Part shown: positions 1-6,770 of the stretch, in pieces
Layout: every line of letters begins with the position of its first letter
How positions within the stretch are numbered: position 1 is the first letter of the stretch
Source: DASXTS01 sp036505275
GTDB taxonomy: Bacteria; Actinomycetota; Actinomycetes; Mycobacteriales; Pseudonocardiaceae
Reading direction: 5' to 3'
DNA: 13,036 bases
Assembly: GCA_036505275.1 (NCBI GenBank)
Contig: DASXTS010000270.1
Coordinates: forward strand, 1-13,036
Position numbers and translations under genes: made by a program
Notes under the pieces: generated by a model
Database searches by the model: none
The model's input: the letters and a program-made list of their open reading frames with translations, nothing else
What the model was told of the DNA's origin: nothing

Positions 1-2452
1 GCACCCCGACCTGGACGTGCTCAAGCACGGCCTGACCCTGTGGGACCTGGACCGGGAGTTCGCCGTCGGCGGCTTCGCCGGCCAGTCGCACATGAAGCTG
101 CGCGACGTGCTCGGCGTGCTGCGCAACTCCTACTGCCGCACCGTCGGCATCGAGTACATGCACATCCTTGAGCCAGACGAGCGGGCCTGGTTGCAGCAGC
201 GGGTCGAGGTGCCGCACCAGAAGCCCACCAGCGCCGAGCAGAAGTACATCCTGTCCAAACTCAACGCCGCCGAGGCGTTCGAAACATTCCTGCAGACCAA
301 GTACGTCGGGCAGAAGCGGTTCTCGCTGGAGGGCGGCGAGTCGGTGATCCCGCTGCTGGACGCCGTGCTGGACAAGGCCGCCGAGCAGGAACTCGACGAG
401 GTGGTCGTCGGCATGCCGCACCGCGGCCGGCTCAACGTGCTGGCCAACGTGGTAGGCAAGCCATACTCGCAGATCTTCCGCGAGTTCGAGGGCAACCTCG
501 ACCCCGGCCAGGCGCACGGCTCCGGCGACGTGAAATACCACCTCGGCGCGGAGGGCAAGTACTACCGCATGTTCGGCGACGGCGAGACCACCGTCTCCCT
601 GACCTCCAACCCCTCTCACCTGGAAGCCGTCAACCCCGTGCTGGAGGGCATCGTCCGAGCCAAACAGGACCTGCTGAACAAGGGCGAAGGCGGCTTCACC
701 GTGCTGCCCGCACTGCTACACGGCGACGCGGCCTTCGCCGGCCAGGGCGTGGTCGCCGAGACACTGAACCTGGCCCTGCTGCGCGGCTACCGCACCGGCG
801 GCACCGTACACGTCGTGGTCAACAACCAGGTCGGCTTCACCACCGCACCCCAGCAATCCCGCTCATCCGAGTACTGCACCGACGTGGCCAAAATGATCGG
901 CGCCCCGGTATTCCACGTCAACGGCGACGACCCCGAAGCCTGCGTCTGGGTGGCCAAACTCGCCGTGGAATACCGGCAAGCATTCGGCAAGGACGTCGTC
1001 ATCGACATGATCTGCTACCGCCGCCGCGGCCACAACGAGGGCGACGACCCCTCCATGACCCAACCCGCCATGTACGAGCTGATCGACGCCAAACGCTCCG
1101 TTCGCAAAACCTACACCGAAGCACTCATCGGCCGCGGCGACATCTCCGTCGACGAAGCCGAACGCGCCCTACGCGACTACGCCAGCCAACTCGAACACGT
1201 CTTCAACGAGGTCCGCGAACTGGAGAAACACCCACCCGCGCCGAGCGAGTCAGTCGAGCGCGAACAAGTGATACCAACCAGCCTCTCGACCGCGATCAGC
1301 ACCCAGACCGTCCAGCGCATCGCCCATGCCCACGTCAACCTGCCGCCGGGCTTCTCGGTCCACCCACGGGTCAAACCGGTGCTGGAACGCCGGGTTCAGA
1401 TGGCCCGCGACGGCGGCATCGACTGGGCCTTCGCCGAGCTGCTCGCATTCGGATCGCTGTGCATGGAGGGCCGCATGGTGCGCCTAGCCGGCCAAGACTC
1501 AAGGCGCGGCACCTTCGTGCAACGACACGGCGTCGTGATCGACCGCAAGACCGGCCGGGAATACACCCCACTGCAGAACCTGTCACCCAACCAGGGCAGG
1601 TTCCTGGCCTACGACTCCGCCCTGTCCGAATTCGCCGCCGTCGGCTTCGAATACGGCTACTCGGTGGCCAACGCCGAAGCCCTCGTGCTCTGGGAAGCCC
1701 AGTTCGGCGACTTCGTCAACGGCGCGCAATCAATCATCGACGAGTTCATCTCGTCCGGCGAGGCCAAATGGGGCCAGACTTCCGACCTCGCCATCCTGCT
1801 GCCGCACGGCCACGAGGGCCAGGGCCCCGACCACACCTCCGGCCGCATCGAGCGGTGGCTGCAGCTGTGCGCCGAAGGCTCCATGATGGTGGCCGTGCCG
1901 TCCACCCCGGCCAACTACTTCCACCTGCTGCGTCGCCACGCGCTGGACGGCGTGCGGCGGCCGCTCATCGTCTTCACCCCGAAGTCGATGCTGCGGCTCA
2001 AGGCGGCGGTGAGCCCGCTCGCGGACTTCACCTCCGGCCGCTTCGGCCCGGTGCTCGACGACCCGCTCGTGCCCGAGTCGGACGCGGTCAAGCGGCTGCT
2101 GCTGTGCAGCGGCAAGATCAGCTACGAGCTGAACAACACGCGGCAGAAGCACAGCATGAACGACACGGCCATCCTGCGCGTCGAACAGCTCTACCCGGTG
2201 CCGGTCGCTGAGCTCAGCCGCGCGATGTCGCGCTACCCCAATGTCGTCGACATCCGCTGGGTGCAGGAGGAGCCCGCCAACCAGGGTGCCTGGCCGTACT
2301 TCGGCCTCGCGCTGCCCGAGCTCCTACCCGACCAGCTCTCCAGCATCCGCCGAGTGTCCCGCCGTGCCATGGCCGCCCCTTCGGCCGGCTCCTCCAAGGT
2401 GCACGAGGTCGAACAGGCCGAGCTGCTCCTAGCCGCCTTCGACCTCGACTAG
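1..2452 (+). CDS. kgd: Multifunctional 2-oxoglutarate decarboxylase/dehydrogenase E1, 3' part (Kgd/SucA)
   Basis: The 5' end lies outside the window. The open frame already runs from base 2 (HPDLDVLKHGLTLWDLDREF), so the GTG at 17 is an internal codon. About 816 residues remain, against roughly 1230 for full-length actinobacterial Kgd; the N-terminal acyltransferase-like domain and the start of E1 are missing. The thiamine diphosphate-dependent E1 core is clear: HRGRLN near 418-435, HGDAAFAGQG near 720-750, VVNNQVGF near 817-840, RRRGHNEGDDPS near 1020-1055, HGHEGQGPDHTSGR near 1804-1845, and the C-terminal EEPANQGAW near 2266-2292. The family decarboxylates 2-oxoglutarate and passes the succinyl group to an E2, in the cytoplasmic TCA cycle. 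In mycobacteria it is inhibited by the FHA protein GarA; that is not shown here. Codon use shifts inside the gene (see findings). The TAG stop touches a tandem repeat array. Identity is very secure. Confidence 0.97.
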   Translation, partial: HPDLDVLKHGLTLWDLDREFAVGGFAGQSHMKLRDVLGVLRNSYCRTVGIEYMHILEPDERAWLQQRVEVPHQKPTSAEQKYILSKLNAAEAFETFLQTKYVGQKRFSLEGGESVIPLLDAVLDKAAEQELDEVVVGMPHRGRLNVLANVVGKPYSQIFREFEGNLDPGQAHGSGDVKYHLGAEGKYYRMFGDGETTVSLTSNPSHLEAVNPVLEGIVRAKQDLLNKGEGGFTVLPALLHGDAAFAGQGVVAETLNLALLRGYRTGGTVHVVVNNQVGFTTAPQQSRSSEYCTDVAKMIGAPVFHVNGDDPEACVWVAKLAVEYRQAFGKDVVIDMICYRRRGHNEGDDPSMTQPAMYELIDAKRSVRKTYTEALIGRGDISVDEAERALRDYASQLEHVFNEVRELEKHPPAPSESVEREQVIPTSLSTAISTQTVQRIAHAHVNLPPGFSVHPRVKPVLERRVQMARDGGIDWAFAELLAFGSLCMEGRMVRLAGQDSRRGTFVQRHGVVIDRKTGREYTPLQNLSPNQGRFLAYDSALSEFAAVGFEYGYSVANAEALVLWEAQFGDFVNGAQSIIDEFISSGEAKWGQTSDLAILLPHGHEGQGPDHTSGRIERWLQLCAEGSMMVAVPSTPANYFHLLRRHALDGVRRPLIVFTPKSMLRLKAAVSPLADFTSGRFGPVLDDPLVPESDAVKRLLLCSGKISYELNNTRQKHSMNDTAILRVEQLYPVPVAELSRAMSRYPNVVDIRWVQEEPANQGAWPYFGLALPELLPDQLSSIRRVSRRAMAAPSAGSSKVHEVEQAELLLAAFDLD

Positions 2453-2562
2453 GCGTGTTCGCCCGTTCGGCAGCGCGTGTTCGTCGGTTCGGCAGCGCGT
2501 GTTCGCCGGTTCGGTCGCGCGTGTTCGTCGGTTGGGTCGGCCGTGTTGGGCGGTTCAGTCGG
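2453..2562. repeat. 22-bp tandem repeat array, five units
   Basis: Five contiguous 22-bp units begin at 2453, 2475, 2497, 2519 and 2541. Each has the pattern gcgtgttcg, then two variable bases, then ggttcgg or ggttggg and a short variable tail; the fifth is most diverged. The array starts on the base after the kgd stop codon. Its last unit contains the stop codon (complement of tca at 2555-2557) of the convergent small gene. It therefore fills the whole space between the two genes. The unit matches, in inverted orientation, the array at 2774-2839. There are no spacers, so it is not a CRISPR. It may help terminate the two converging transcripts, but no T-tract hairpin is seen. Confidence 0.85.
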
Positions 2563-2734
2563 TTTCCTCGCGTTCCCCGCGCGCGAGAAAGGTGGCGAAC
2601 CGGTCGATGGCGTCCTCGAAGTCGGGGTGATCGTCGACGAAGGCCCGCATCTGATCCGCCAGCCAGGCGAGCGTCACCTCCTCGGCGCCGCGGCGACTCT
2701 CCAGCTCCTCGATGCCCCGGTCGGTGAAGTACAC
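2555..2734 (-). CDS. DUF6104-like small acidic protein, 59 aa
   Basis: The 59-aa product starts VYFTDRGIEELESRRG and continues with an acidic, probably helical body (WLADQMRAFVDDHPDFEDAIDRFATFLARG). I recognise it as the small actinobacterial family DUF6104 (MYFTDRGIEELEKRRG... in streptomycetes), which commonly sits beside kgd. No function is established. I chose GTG at 2734 because homologues begin at this YFTDRG motif; the open frame extends upstream to 2815, but that part would be translated repeat array. There is no Shine-Dalgarno sequence. A TACGCT hexamer (2742-2747, minus strand) lies 7 nt upstream, which fits a leaderless mRNA. The gene converges on kgd and is flanked on both sides by inverted copies of the 22-bp repeat; its final codons and stop fall inside the fifth unit of the left array. 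Confidence 0.82.
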   Translation of the reverse strand: MYFTDRGIEELESRRGAEEVTLAWLADQMRAFVDDHPDFEDAIDRFATFLARGEREETD

Positions 2735-2741
2735 GGCACGC

Positions 2742-2747
2742 AGCGTA
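2742..2747 (-). promoter_or_regulatory. Putative -10 hexamer TACGCT for a leaderless transcript
   Basis: On the minus strand TACGCT fits the actinobacterial -10 pattern TAnnnT and ends 7 nt before the GTG of the 59-aa gene. Transcription would then start at or next to the start codon. This agrees with the lack of a ribosome binding site. A TTGGCC (2763-2768) lies 15 nt further upstream, a short spacing for a -35, so the -35 is uncertain. Confidence 0.45.
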
Positions 2748-2773
2748 GGACAACCCTGATTCGGCCAAGCCTG

Positions 2774-2839
2774 TCGCCCGAAACGCCAAACACGCCCGAC
2801 CCAACCGGCGAACACGCCCGACCCAACCGGCGAACACGC
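2774..2839. repeat. Inverted 22-bp repeat array, three units
   Basis: Two identical 22-bp units (2796-2817 and 2818-2839) and one diverged unit (2774-2795) lie in tandem. Their reverse complement reads gcgtgttcgccggttggg plus four bases, which differs by one base from the fourth unit of the left array (2519-2540). The arrays at 2453-2562 and 2774-2839 are therefore opposite in orientation and bracket the 59-aa gene. The array ends 15 nt before the hutI stop codon, so it is also the immediate 3' flank of the hut operon. Confidence 0.85.
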
Positions 2840-2854
2840 CGGTTACAAGGCTGG

Positions 2855-4006
2855 TCAGCGGACGCGGGTGCCGGCTCGCCACACCGCGTGGGTGAGGGGG
2901 ACACCGGGGCGGTAGGCCAGGTAGACGGCGGACGGCGCGTCGAGCACGTGCACGTCGGCGCGCGCGCCCACGCGCAGCACGCCGACGTCGGTGCGCTGCA
3001 GCGCGATGGCGCCGCCCAGGGTGGCCGCCCGTACGGCCTCCTCGACGGTCATCCGCAGCTGCAGGACGGCGGTGGCCACGCAGAACGCCATGGACGTGGT
3101 GTACGAGGAGCCGGGGTTGCAGTTCGTCGCCAGGGCCACGGTGGCGCCCGCGTCGAGCAGCGCGCGAGCGTCCGGCAGCGGCCCACGGGTGGACAGGTCG
3201 CAGGCCGGCAGCAGGGTGGCGACGGTGCCCGACGAGGCCAGCGCGTCCACCTCGATGGAGGTCAGATAACAGCAGTGGTCGACGCTTGCCGCGCCGAGCT
3301 CGACGGCCAGCCGCACGCCGGGGCCGGGGCCGAGCTGGTTGCCATGCACCCGCGGCGTGAGGCCGCGCTCGATGCCCGCCGCGAGCACCGCGCGGGACTG
3401 GTCAACGTCGAATGCGCCACGCTCGCAGAACACGTCCACCCACCGGGCGTACGGCGCGACCGCGTCCATCATCGGACCGCACACGATGTGCACGTACTCG
3501 TCCGGGTCGGCACCTGGCGGCACCACGTGCGCGCCGAGGAAGGTCACCTCGTCCACGCAGTCCCGAGCGACCCGCGCGGCGCGCACTTCGTCCTCGGTGG
3601 TCAGCCCGTACCCGGTCTTGGTCTCCAGGCAGGTGGTGCCCTGCTGGGCCGCCTCTTCGGTCAGCCGCTGCACGGTGGCGCGCAGTTCGTCATCGGTGGC
3701 GAGCCTGGTGGCGTGCACGGTGGTGGCGATGCCGCCGGCTGAGTACGGCGTGCCGGCCATTCTCGCCGCGAACTCGGCGCTCCGGTCGCCGGCGAACACC
3801 AGGTGGGTGTGCGAGTCGACCCAGCCGGGCAGCACGGCGCGGCCGCCGACGTCGACCTCGGCGTCCGCCGGTGGGGCGGTGGACGCCGTACCGACCCAGG
3901 CCACCCGATCGCCGTCCAGTATAAGCGCCGCGTTGTGCAGGGTGCCGTGCTCGCCGTCATTGGTGATCAGCTCGCCAATTCCGATGATCGCGGTGGTTCC
4001 TTCCAC
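2855..4006 (-). CDS. hutI: Imidazolonepropionase (HutI)
   Basis: This 383-aa cytoplasmic amidohydrolase-superfamily enzyme hydrolyses 4-imidazolone-5-propionate to N-formimidoyl-L-glutamate, the third step of histidine breakdown. The metal-site motif DSHTH gives His66 and His68. ETKTGYG is at 128-134, AHVVPP at 159-164, VHGNQLG around His221 and SVDHCCYL around His244. The motif usually written ATDxNPGS reads ATNCNPGSS here, so residue 295 is Asn (codon 3122-3124) where many HutI proteins carry the metal-binding Asp (see findings). The GTG start at 4006 is supported by a strong GAGGGGAG site 6 nt upstream. The protein is slightly shorter than the usual 400-410 residues, but no domain is missing. 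It is the last gene of the hut cluster, 138 nt after hutF, and may have its own promoter. Its 3' end is followed by the inverted repeat array. Confidence 0.95.
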   Translation of the reverse strand: MEGTTAIIGIGELITNDGEHGTLHNAALILDGDRVAWVGTASTAPPADAEVDVGGRAVLPGWVDSHTHLVFAGDRSAEFAARMAGTPYSAGGIATTVHATRLATDDELRATVQRLTEEAAQQGTTCLETKTGYGLTTEDEVRAARVARDCVDEVTFLGAHVVPPGADPDEYVHIVCGPMMDAVAPYARWVDVFCERGAFDVDQSRAVLAAGIERGLTPRVHGNQLGPGPGVRLAVELGAASVDHCCYLTSIEVDALASSGTVATLLPACDLSTRGPLPDARALLDAGATVALATNCNPGSSYTTSMAFCVATAVLQLRMTVEEAVRAATLGGAIALQRTDVGVLRVGARADVHVLDAPSAVYLAYRPGVPLTHAVWRAGTRVR

Positions 4007-4012
4007 GATCGG

Positions 4013-4020
4013 CTCCCCTC
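4013..4020 (-). promoter_or_regulatory. Strong ribosome binding site of hutI
   Basis: On the minus strand GAGGGGAG lies 6 nt before the GTG at 4006. It fixes the hutI start and makes translation of hutI independent of hutF. Confidence 0.75.
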
Positions 4021-4068
4021 GATCGCCGGTTCTGATTTTGGCGAGAATGTGACATCGTGCGCCCTCTG

Positions 4069-4085
4069 GTGGGGAAATTCCACAC
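4069..4085. promoter_or_regulatory. 17-bp near-perfect palindrome upstream of hutI, possible operator
   Basis: GTGGGGAAATTCCACAC is an odd-length palindrome centred on 4077. Seven of its eight base pairs match; only 4072/4082 fails. It lies 63 nt upstream of the hutI start in the only sizeable gap within the hut cluster, next to an AT-richer stretch (about 4028-4056) that could hold a promoter. Its size and symmetry suit a dimeric regulator, but no hut regulator is encoded in the window, so this is a structural observation only. Confidence 0.3.
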
Positions 4086-4123
4086 GGCCCGCCCTGGCGC
4101 CCACGCCGCGGCCACCGACAGCT

Positions 4124-4147
4124 TGACCGCCGGGCCGCCTCCGGTCA
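4124..4147 (-). terminator. Short inverted repeat at the hutF stop, weak hairpin
   Basis: TGACCG (4124-4129) and CGGTCA (4142-4147) form a 6-bp stem around a 12-nt GC-rich loop. The second arm contains the hutF stop codon. There is no T-tract, so it may weakly attenuate transcription between hutF and hutI, or be chance in GC-rich DNA. Confidence 0.25.
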
Positions 4148-5485
4148 GGAATCCCACACCGAGTCGACGGCGGCGGCGAGGAGCCGCCCGACGTCGCCGA
4201 GGCGCCGGTGCTCGCCGTCGGCCACCAGGACGGTGCCGTCGACGAGCACGGTGTGCACGTCGGCCGCGGACGCCGCCATGATGACCTGGTCGGGAGCGCA
4301 GCCGGCGGTGCGCGGGCTGTCGGTGCGGACGGCGACCAGGTCAGCACGGGCGCCCACCGCGATCCGGCCGGCATCCGGCCAGCCGAGTGCCGTGTGCCCG
4401 TCCACGGTCAGCGCCGCGACCAGCTCGGACGGCGTGAAGCGGGCGCGACGCTGCGACCGGAGCCGCTCGCCGGCCTCGAGCCCGCGGGCCTCGGCGAACG
4501 GGTCGATCACGGTGTGCTGGTCGGTGCCGAGCACCAGCGGGCAGCCCGCGTCGGTCAGCTCCCGCATCGGGCCGATGCCGTCCGCCAGGTCGGCCTCGGT
4601 GGTCGGGCAGGGCGCCACCGTGGTGCCGGTCGAGCCGAGCAGCGCGATGTCGTCGCCGCCGACGTGGGTGGCGTGCACCGCCGTGGTCCGCCCGCCCAGC
4701 GCACCGGCCTCGTGCAGCAGCCGCGCGGGGGTCATGCCGTAAGCCGCAAGGCACGCCTCGTTCTCGGCCGGTTGCTCCGACAGGTGCACGTGCAACGGCG
4801 CCGCGCCGGAAACGCCGGCGACGACCACCGGCAGTGCGGTGCGCGGCACGGCGCGCACCGAATGCACCGCGGCGGCCACCCGGAACGCCGGCCCGTCACG
4901 CAGGCGGGACACCCGCCGCGCCCACTCCTCGGCGGTGCCGTCGCCGAAACGGCGCTGCACCCCATCCAGCGGCTTGCCTATGCCACCGGTCAGGTAGCAG
5001 GCATCCACCAGGGTCAGCCGGATTCCGGCCTGCTCCGCGGCCTCGCGCAACGCATCGCCCATCACGTTGACATCGCGATACCGTCCGCCCCCGACCGGGT
5101 GGTGCAGGTAGTGGAACTCCCCGACGGTGGCCCAGCCGGCGAGCACCATCTCTGCGTACACCGCGCGCGCCAGCCGCAGGTAGCTGTCCGGCTCCAGCCG
5201 CCCGGCCAGCTCGTACATCACCTCGCGCCAGGTCCAGAACGTGCCGCCTTGGCTCAGACCTTGGGCCCGACCGGGTGTCCGCCCGCGGAGCGCCCGGTGG
5301 AACGCGTGCGAGTGCGCGTTCGCCATGCCGGGCAGCACAAGGCCGCGCAACCGCACCGCGCCGGCCGGCGGACCGGCAACGGTGGACACCTCGTCGATCA
5401 CCTTGTCGGCCACGCCGACCAGCACGCCGCGACGGGCCCCACCGTCGACCCACGCGTGCTCGCACCAGTACAACCGCCGGGTCAC
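4145..5485 (-). CDS. hutF: Formimidoylglutamate deiminase (HutF)
   Basis: This 446-aa amidohydrolase-superfamily protein converts N-formimidoyl-L-glutamate to N-formyl-L-glutamate and ammonia, so the cell uses the five-step hut route rather than direct formiminoglutamase cleavage. The motif MANAHSHAFHRAL supplies metal ligands His58 and His60. LHVHLSEQ holds His224 and Glu227, HATHV holds His261 and His264, and GTDQHTVIDPFAEARGLE holds Asp312. FWTWRE (83-88) and FHYLHH (124-129) are also typical of HutF and distinguish it from other superfamily members. The start is GTG at 5485, preceded by a GGGGGA stretch 3 nt upstream, a close and moderate ribosome site. Only 10 nt separate it from the stop of the preceding M20 gene, so the two are probably co-transcribed and translationally linked. 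Length is normal for the family. Confidence 0.95.
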   Translation of the reverse strand: MTRRLYWCEHAWVDGGARRGVLVGVADKVIDEVSTVAGPPAGAVRLRGLVLPGMANAHSHAFHRALRGRTPGRAQGLSQGGTFWTWREVMYELAGRLEPDSYLRLARAVYAEMVLAGWATVGEFHYLHHPVGGGRYRDVNVMGDALREAAEQAGIRLTLVDACYLTGGIGKPLDGVQRRFGDGTAEEWARRVSRLRDGPAFRVAAAVHSVRAVPRTALPVVVAGVSGAAPLHVHLSEQPAENEACLAAYGMTPARLLHEAGALGGRTTAVHATHVGGDDIALLGSTGTTVAPCPTTEADLADGIGPMRELTDAGCPLVLGTDQHTVIDPFAEARGLEAGERLRSQRRARFTPSELVAALTVDGHTALGWPDAGRIAVGARADLVAVRTDSPRTAGCAPDQVIMAASAADVHTVLVDGTVLVADGEHRRLGDVGRLLAAAVDSVWDS

Positions 5486-5495
5486 CAGTCCCCCG

Positions 5496-6752
5496 TCACG
5501 ACGCGAGATCGCGCAGCACCGCGGTGAGGGCCTCGACGCCGGCCAGGCAGTCCGACCGTTCAGCGTGCTCGGCCGGCGCGTGGCTCACTCCGGTGGGATT
5601 GCGCACGAACAGCATGGCGGCGGGCACTCCCGCGGCGGCGAGAATGCCGGCGTCGTGGCCGGCGCCGGTGGGCAGCGCGGGCCCACCACCGGGCAGACCG
5701 CGGGGCCCACCACCGGGCAGACCGCGGCGCCCACCGCCCGGCGCCGCTGAGACGCCGCCGACCACCGCGGACACCCGATCGCGCAGCGCGGCGTCGAAGA
5801 CCACGGTGTCGCCGAAGGACTCCTCGCCGACGGTCAGCGCGCAGCCCTCCTCGGCCACCGCCGCGCGCGCGGCCGCCACGATCTCGTCGACGACGACCCT
5901 GGCGTCCACAGCGGACAACGCACGAGCATCCAGCCAGACGTCCACTGTGGACGCTATGACGTTGGTACCGCCTGGGTTCGGCACGATCCGTCCGACGGTC
6001 GCCCGTGCGCCGTCCACAGTGGACGCCACGCGGCGAGCCGCCAGTACGGCGGCAGCGGCAGGCAACACCGGGTCCCGCCGGTCGCCAAGCGCGGTGGTGC
6101 CGGCGTGGTTGCCCTCGCCGGAGAAGGTCAGCCGCCACCGACCGTGCGCCAGGATGCTCTCCGCGACGCCGACCGAGGCGTCCCTGTCGACCAGGCCCCT
6201 GCCCTGCTCAACGTGCAGCTCCACGAACGTGCCGATGCCGGCCACCGAGGCGGCGTCCCTACCCACCCGCGCCGGGTCGATGCCGGCCCGCTCCAGCGCC
6301 GAGGCCAACGGCACGCCGTCCGGATCGGACAGCCCGAGCGCCGCCGACGGGGCCAGCGCGCCGGTCAACAGCCGCGACCCCAGGCACGGCACCCCGAAGC
6401 GGCCGCCCTCCTCTTCGGCGAACACCACGACGGCCAACGGCCGCGCCGGCCGGAAGCCGGCGTCCCGAAGGGCGTCCACCGCGAGCAGCGCGCTGACCAC
6501 ACCGAGTGGCCCGTCGAACGCGCCACCGCCGGGTACCGAGTCGAGGTGGCTCCCGGTGACGATGGCACCGGCGGCCGGTGAGCCCCACCACGCCCACAGG
6601 TTGCCGTTGCGGTCGGCCCGCACCTCGAGGCCGCGCCGGCCAGCCTGCTCGGTGAACCACTCGCGCATGGTCAGGTCGGCGTCGTCGAAGCCGTGCCGGG
6701 AGAACCCGCCGCGCCGGCCGTCCCGCCCGATGTCGGCCAGGTCGGCCCACAT
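5496..6752 (-). CDS. M20-family Zn amidohydrolase (allantoate/N-carbamoyl-amino-acid type), candidate N-formylglutamate deformylase
   Basis: From ATG at 6752 the product has 418 aa and is a full-length member of the allantoate amidohydrolase/N-carbamoyl-L-amino-acid hydrolase branch of M20 metallopeptidases. Visible motifs are GSHLDSV (His69), FDGPLG (Asp80), FAEEEGGRFG (111-120, general base plus metal Glu), ELHVEQG (His180), the dimerisation-domain NHAGTT (215-220), PNPGGTN (258-264), GAGHDA (363-368) and SHAPAE (His391). Its place between hutU and hutF, in a cluster with no HutG, suggests it removes formate from N-formylglutamate; that is inference, and an unrelated N-carbamoyl substrate remains possible. 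Residues about 338-360 are a Gly/Pro-rich insertion encoded by a 24-bp tandem repeat. Another possible start is GTG at 6812, which overlaps the hutU stop (GTGA) but would translate a palindromic repeat. ATG 6752 fits the usual N-terminus better. Confidence 0.88.
   Translation of the reverse strand: MWADLADIGRDGRRGGFSRHGFDDADLTMREWFTEQAGRRGLEVRADRNGNLWAWWGSPAAGAIVTGSHLDSVPGGGAFDGPLGVVSALLAVDALRDAGFRPARPLAVVVFAEEEGGRFGVPCLGSRLLTGALAPSAALGLSDPDGVPLASALERAGIDPARVGRDAASVAGIGTFVELHVEQGRGLVDRDASVGVAESILAHGRWRLTFSGEGNHAGTTALGDRRDPVLPAAAAVLAARRVASTVDGARATVGRIVPNPGGTNVIASTVDVWLDARALSAVDARVVVDEIVAAARAAVAEEGCALTVGEESFGDTVVFDAALRDRVSAVVGGVSAAPGGGRRGLPGGGPRGLPGGGPALPTGAGHDAGILAAAGVPAAMLFVRNPTGVSHAPAEHAERSDCLAGVEALTAVLRDLAS
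5681..5748. repeat. 24-bp in-frame tandem repeat inside the M20 gene
   Basis: Two 24-bp units (5681-5704 and 5705-5728) match at 23 of 24 bases. A diverged third copy begins at 5729. Since 24 is a multiple of three, the repeat stays in frame and encodes an eight-residue Gly/Pro/Arg/Leu unit (GLPGGGPR, then GLPGGGPA) directly before the conserved GAGHDA motif. It looks like a linker expansion by slippage. Confidence 0.85.
5939..5953. repeat. Dispersed palindrome GTCCACWGTGGAC, copy 1
   Basis: CGTCCACTGTGGACG is a palindrome around one central base, inside the M20 gene. Read on the coding strand it gives Ser-Thr-Val-Asp. The same 13-bp core occurs at 6012-6024 and 9073-9085. Confidence 0.7.
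6011..6025. repeat. Dispersed palindrome GTCCACWGTGGAC, copy 2
   Basis: CGTCCACAGTGGACG is the second copy in the M20 gene, 72 bp from the first. It again encodes Ser-Thr-Val-Asp in the gene's frame. Confidence 0.7.
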
Positions 6753-6770
6753 CGAGTCGAACGCCTCACC

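Noticed and set aside
2453..2562. CRISPR array
   Set aside because: The 22-bp units touch each other without unique spacers and drift in sequence, so this is a simple tandem repeat.
2477..3742. Long plus-strand open frame of about 420 codons across the repeat array and opposite hutI
   Set aside because: It is the antisense shadow of hutI in high-GC DNA, begins inside tandem repeats, and its translation is low-complexity Gly/Ala/Arg/His without any family motif.
4208..5527. Plus-strand open frame of 439 codons opposite hutF
   Set aside because: It is an antisense shadow; hutF on the other strand has all its catalytic motifs and correct gene spacing.
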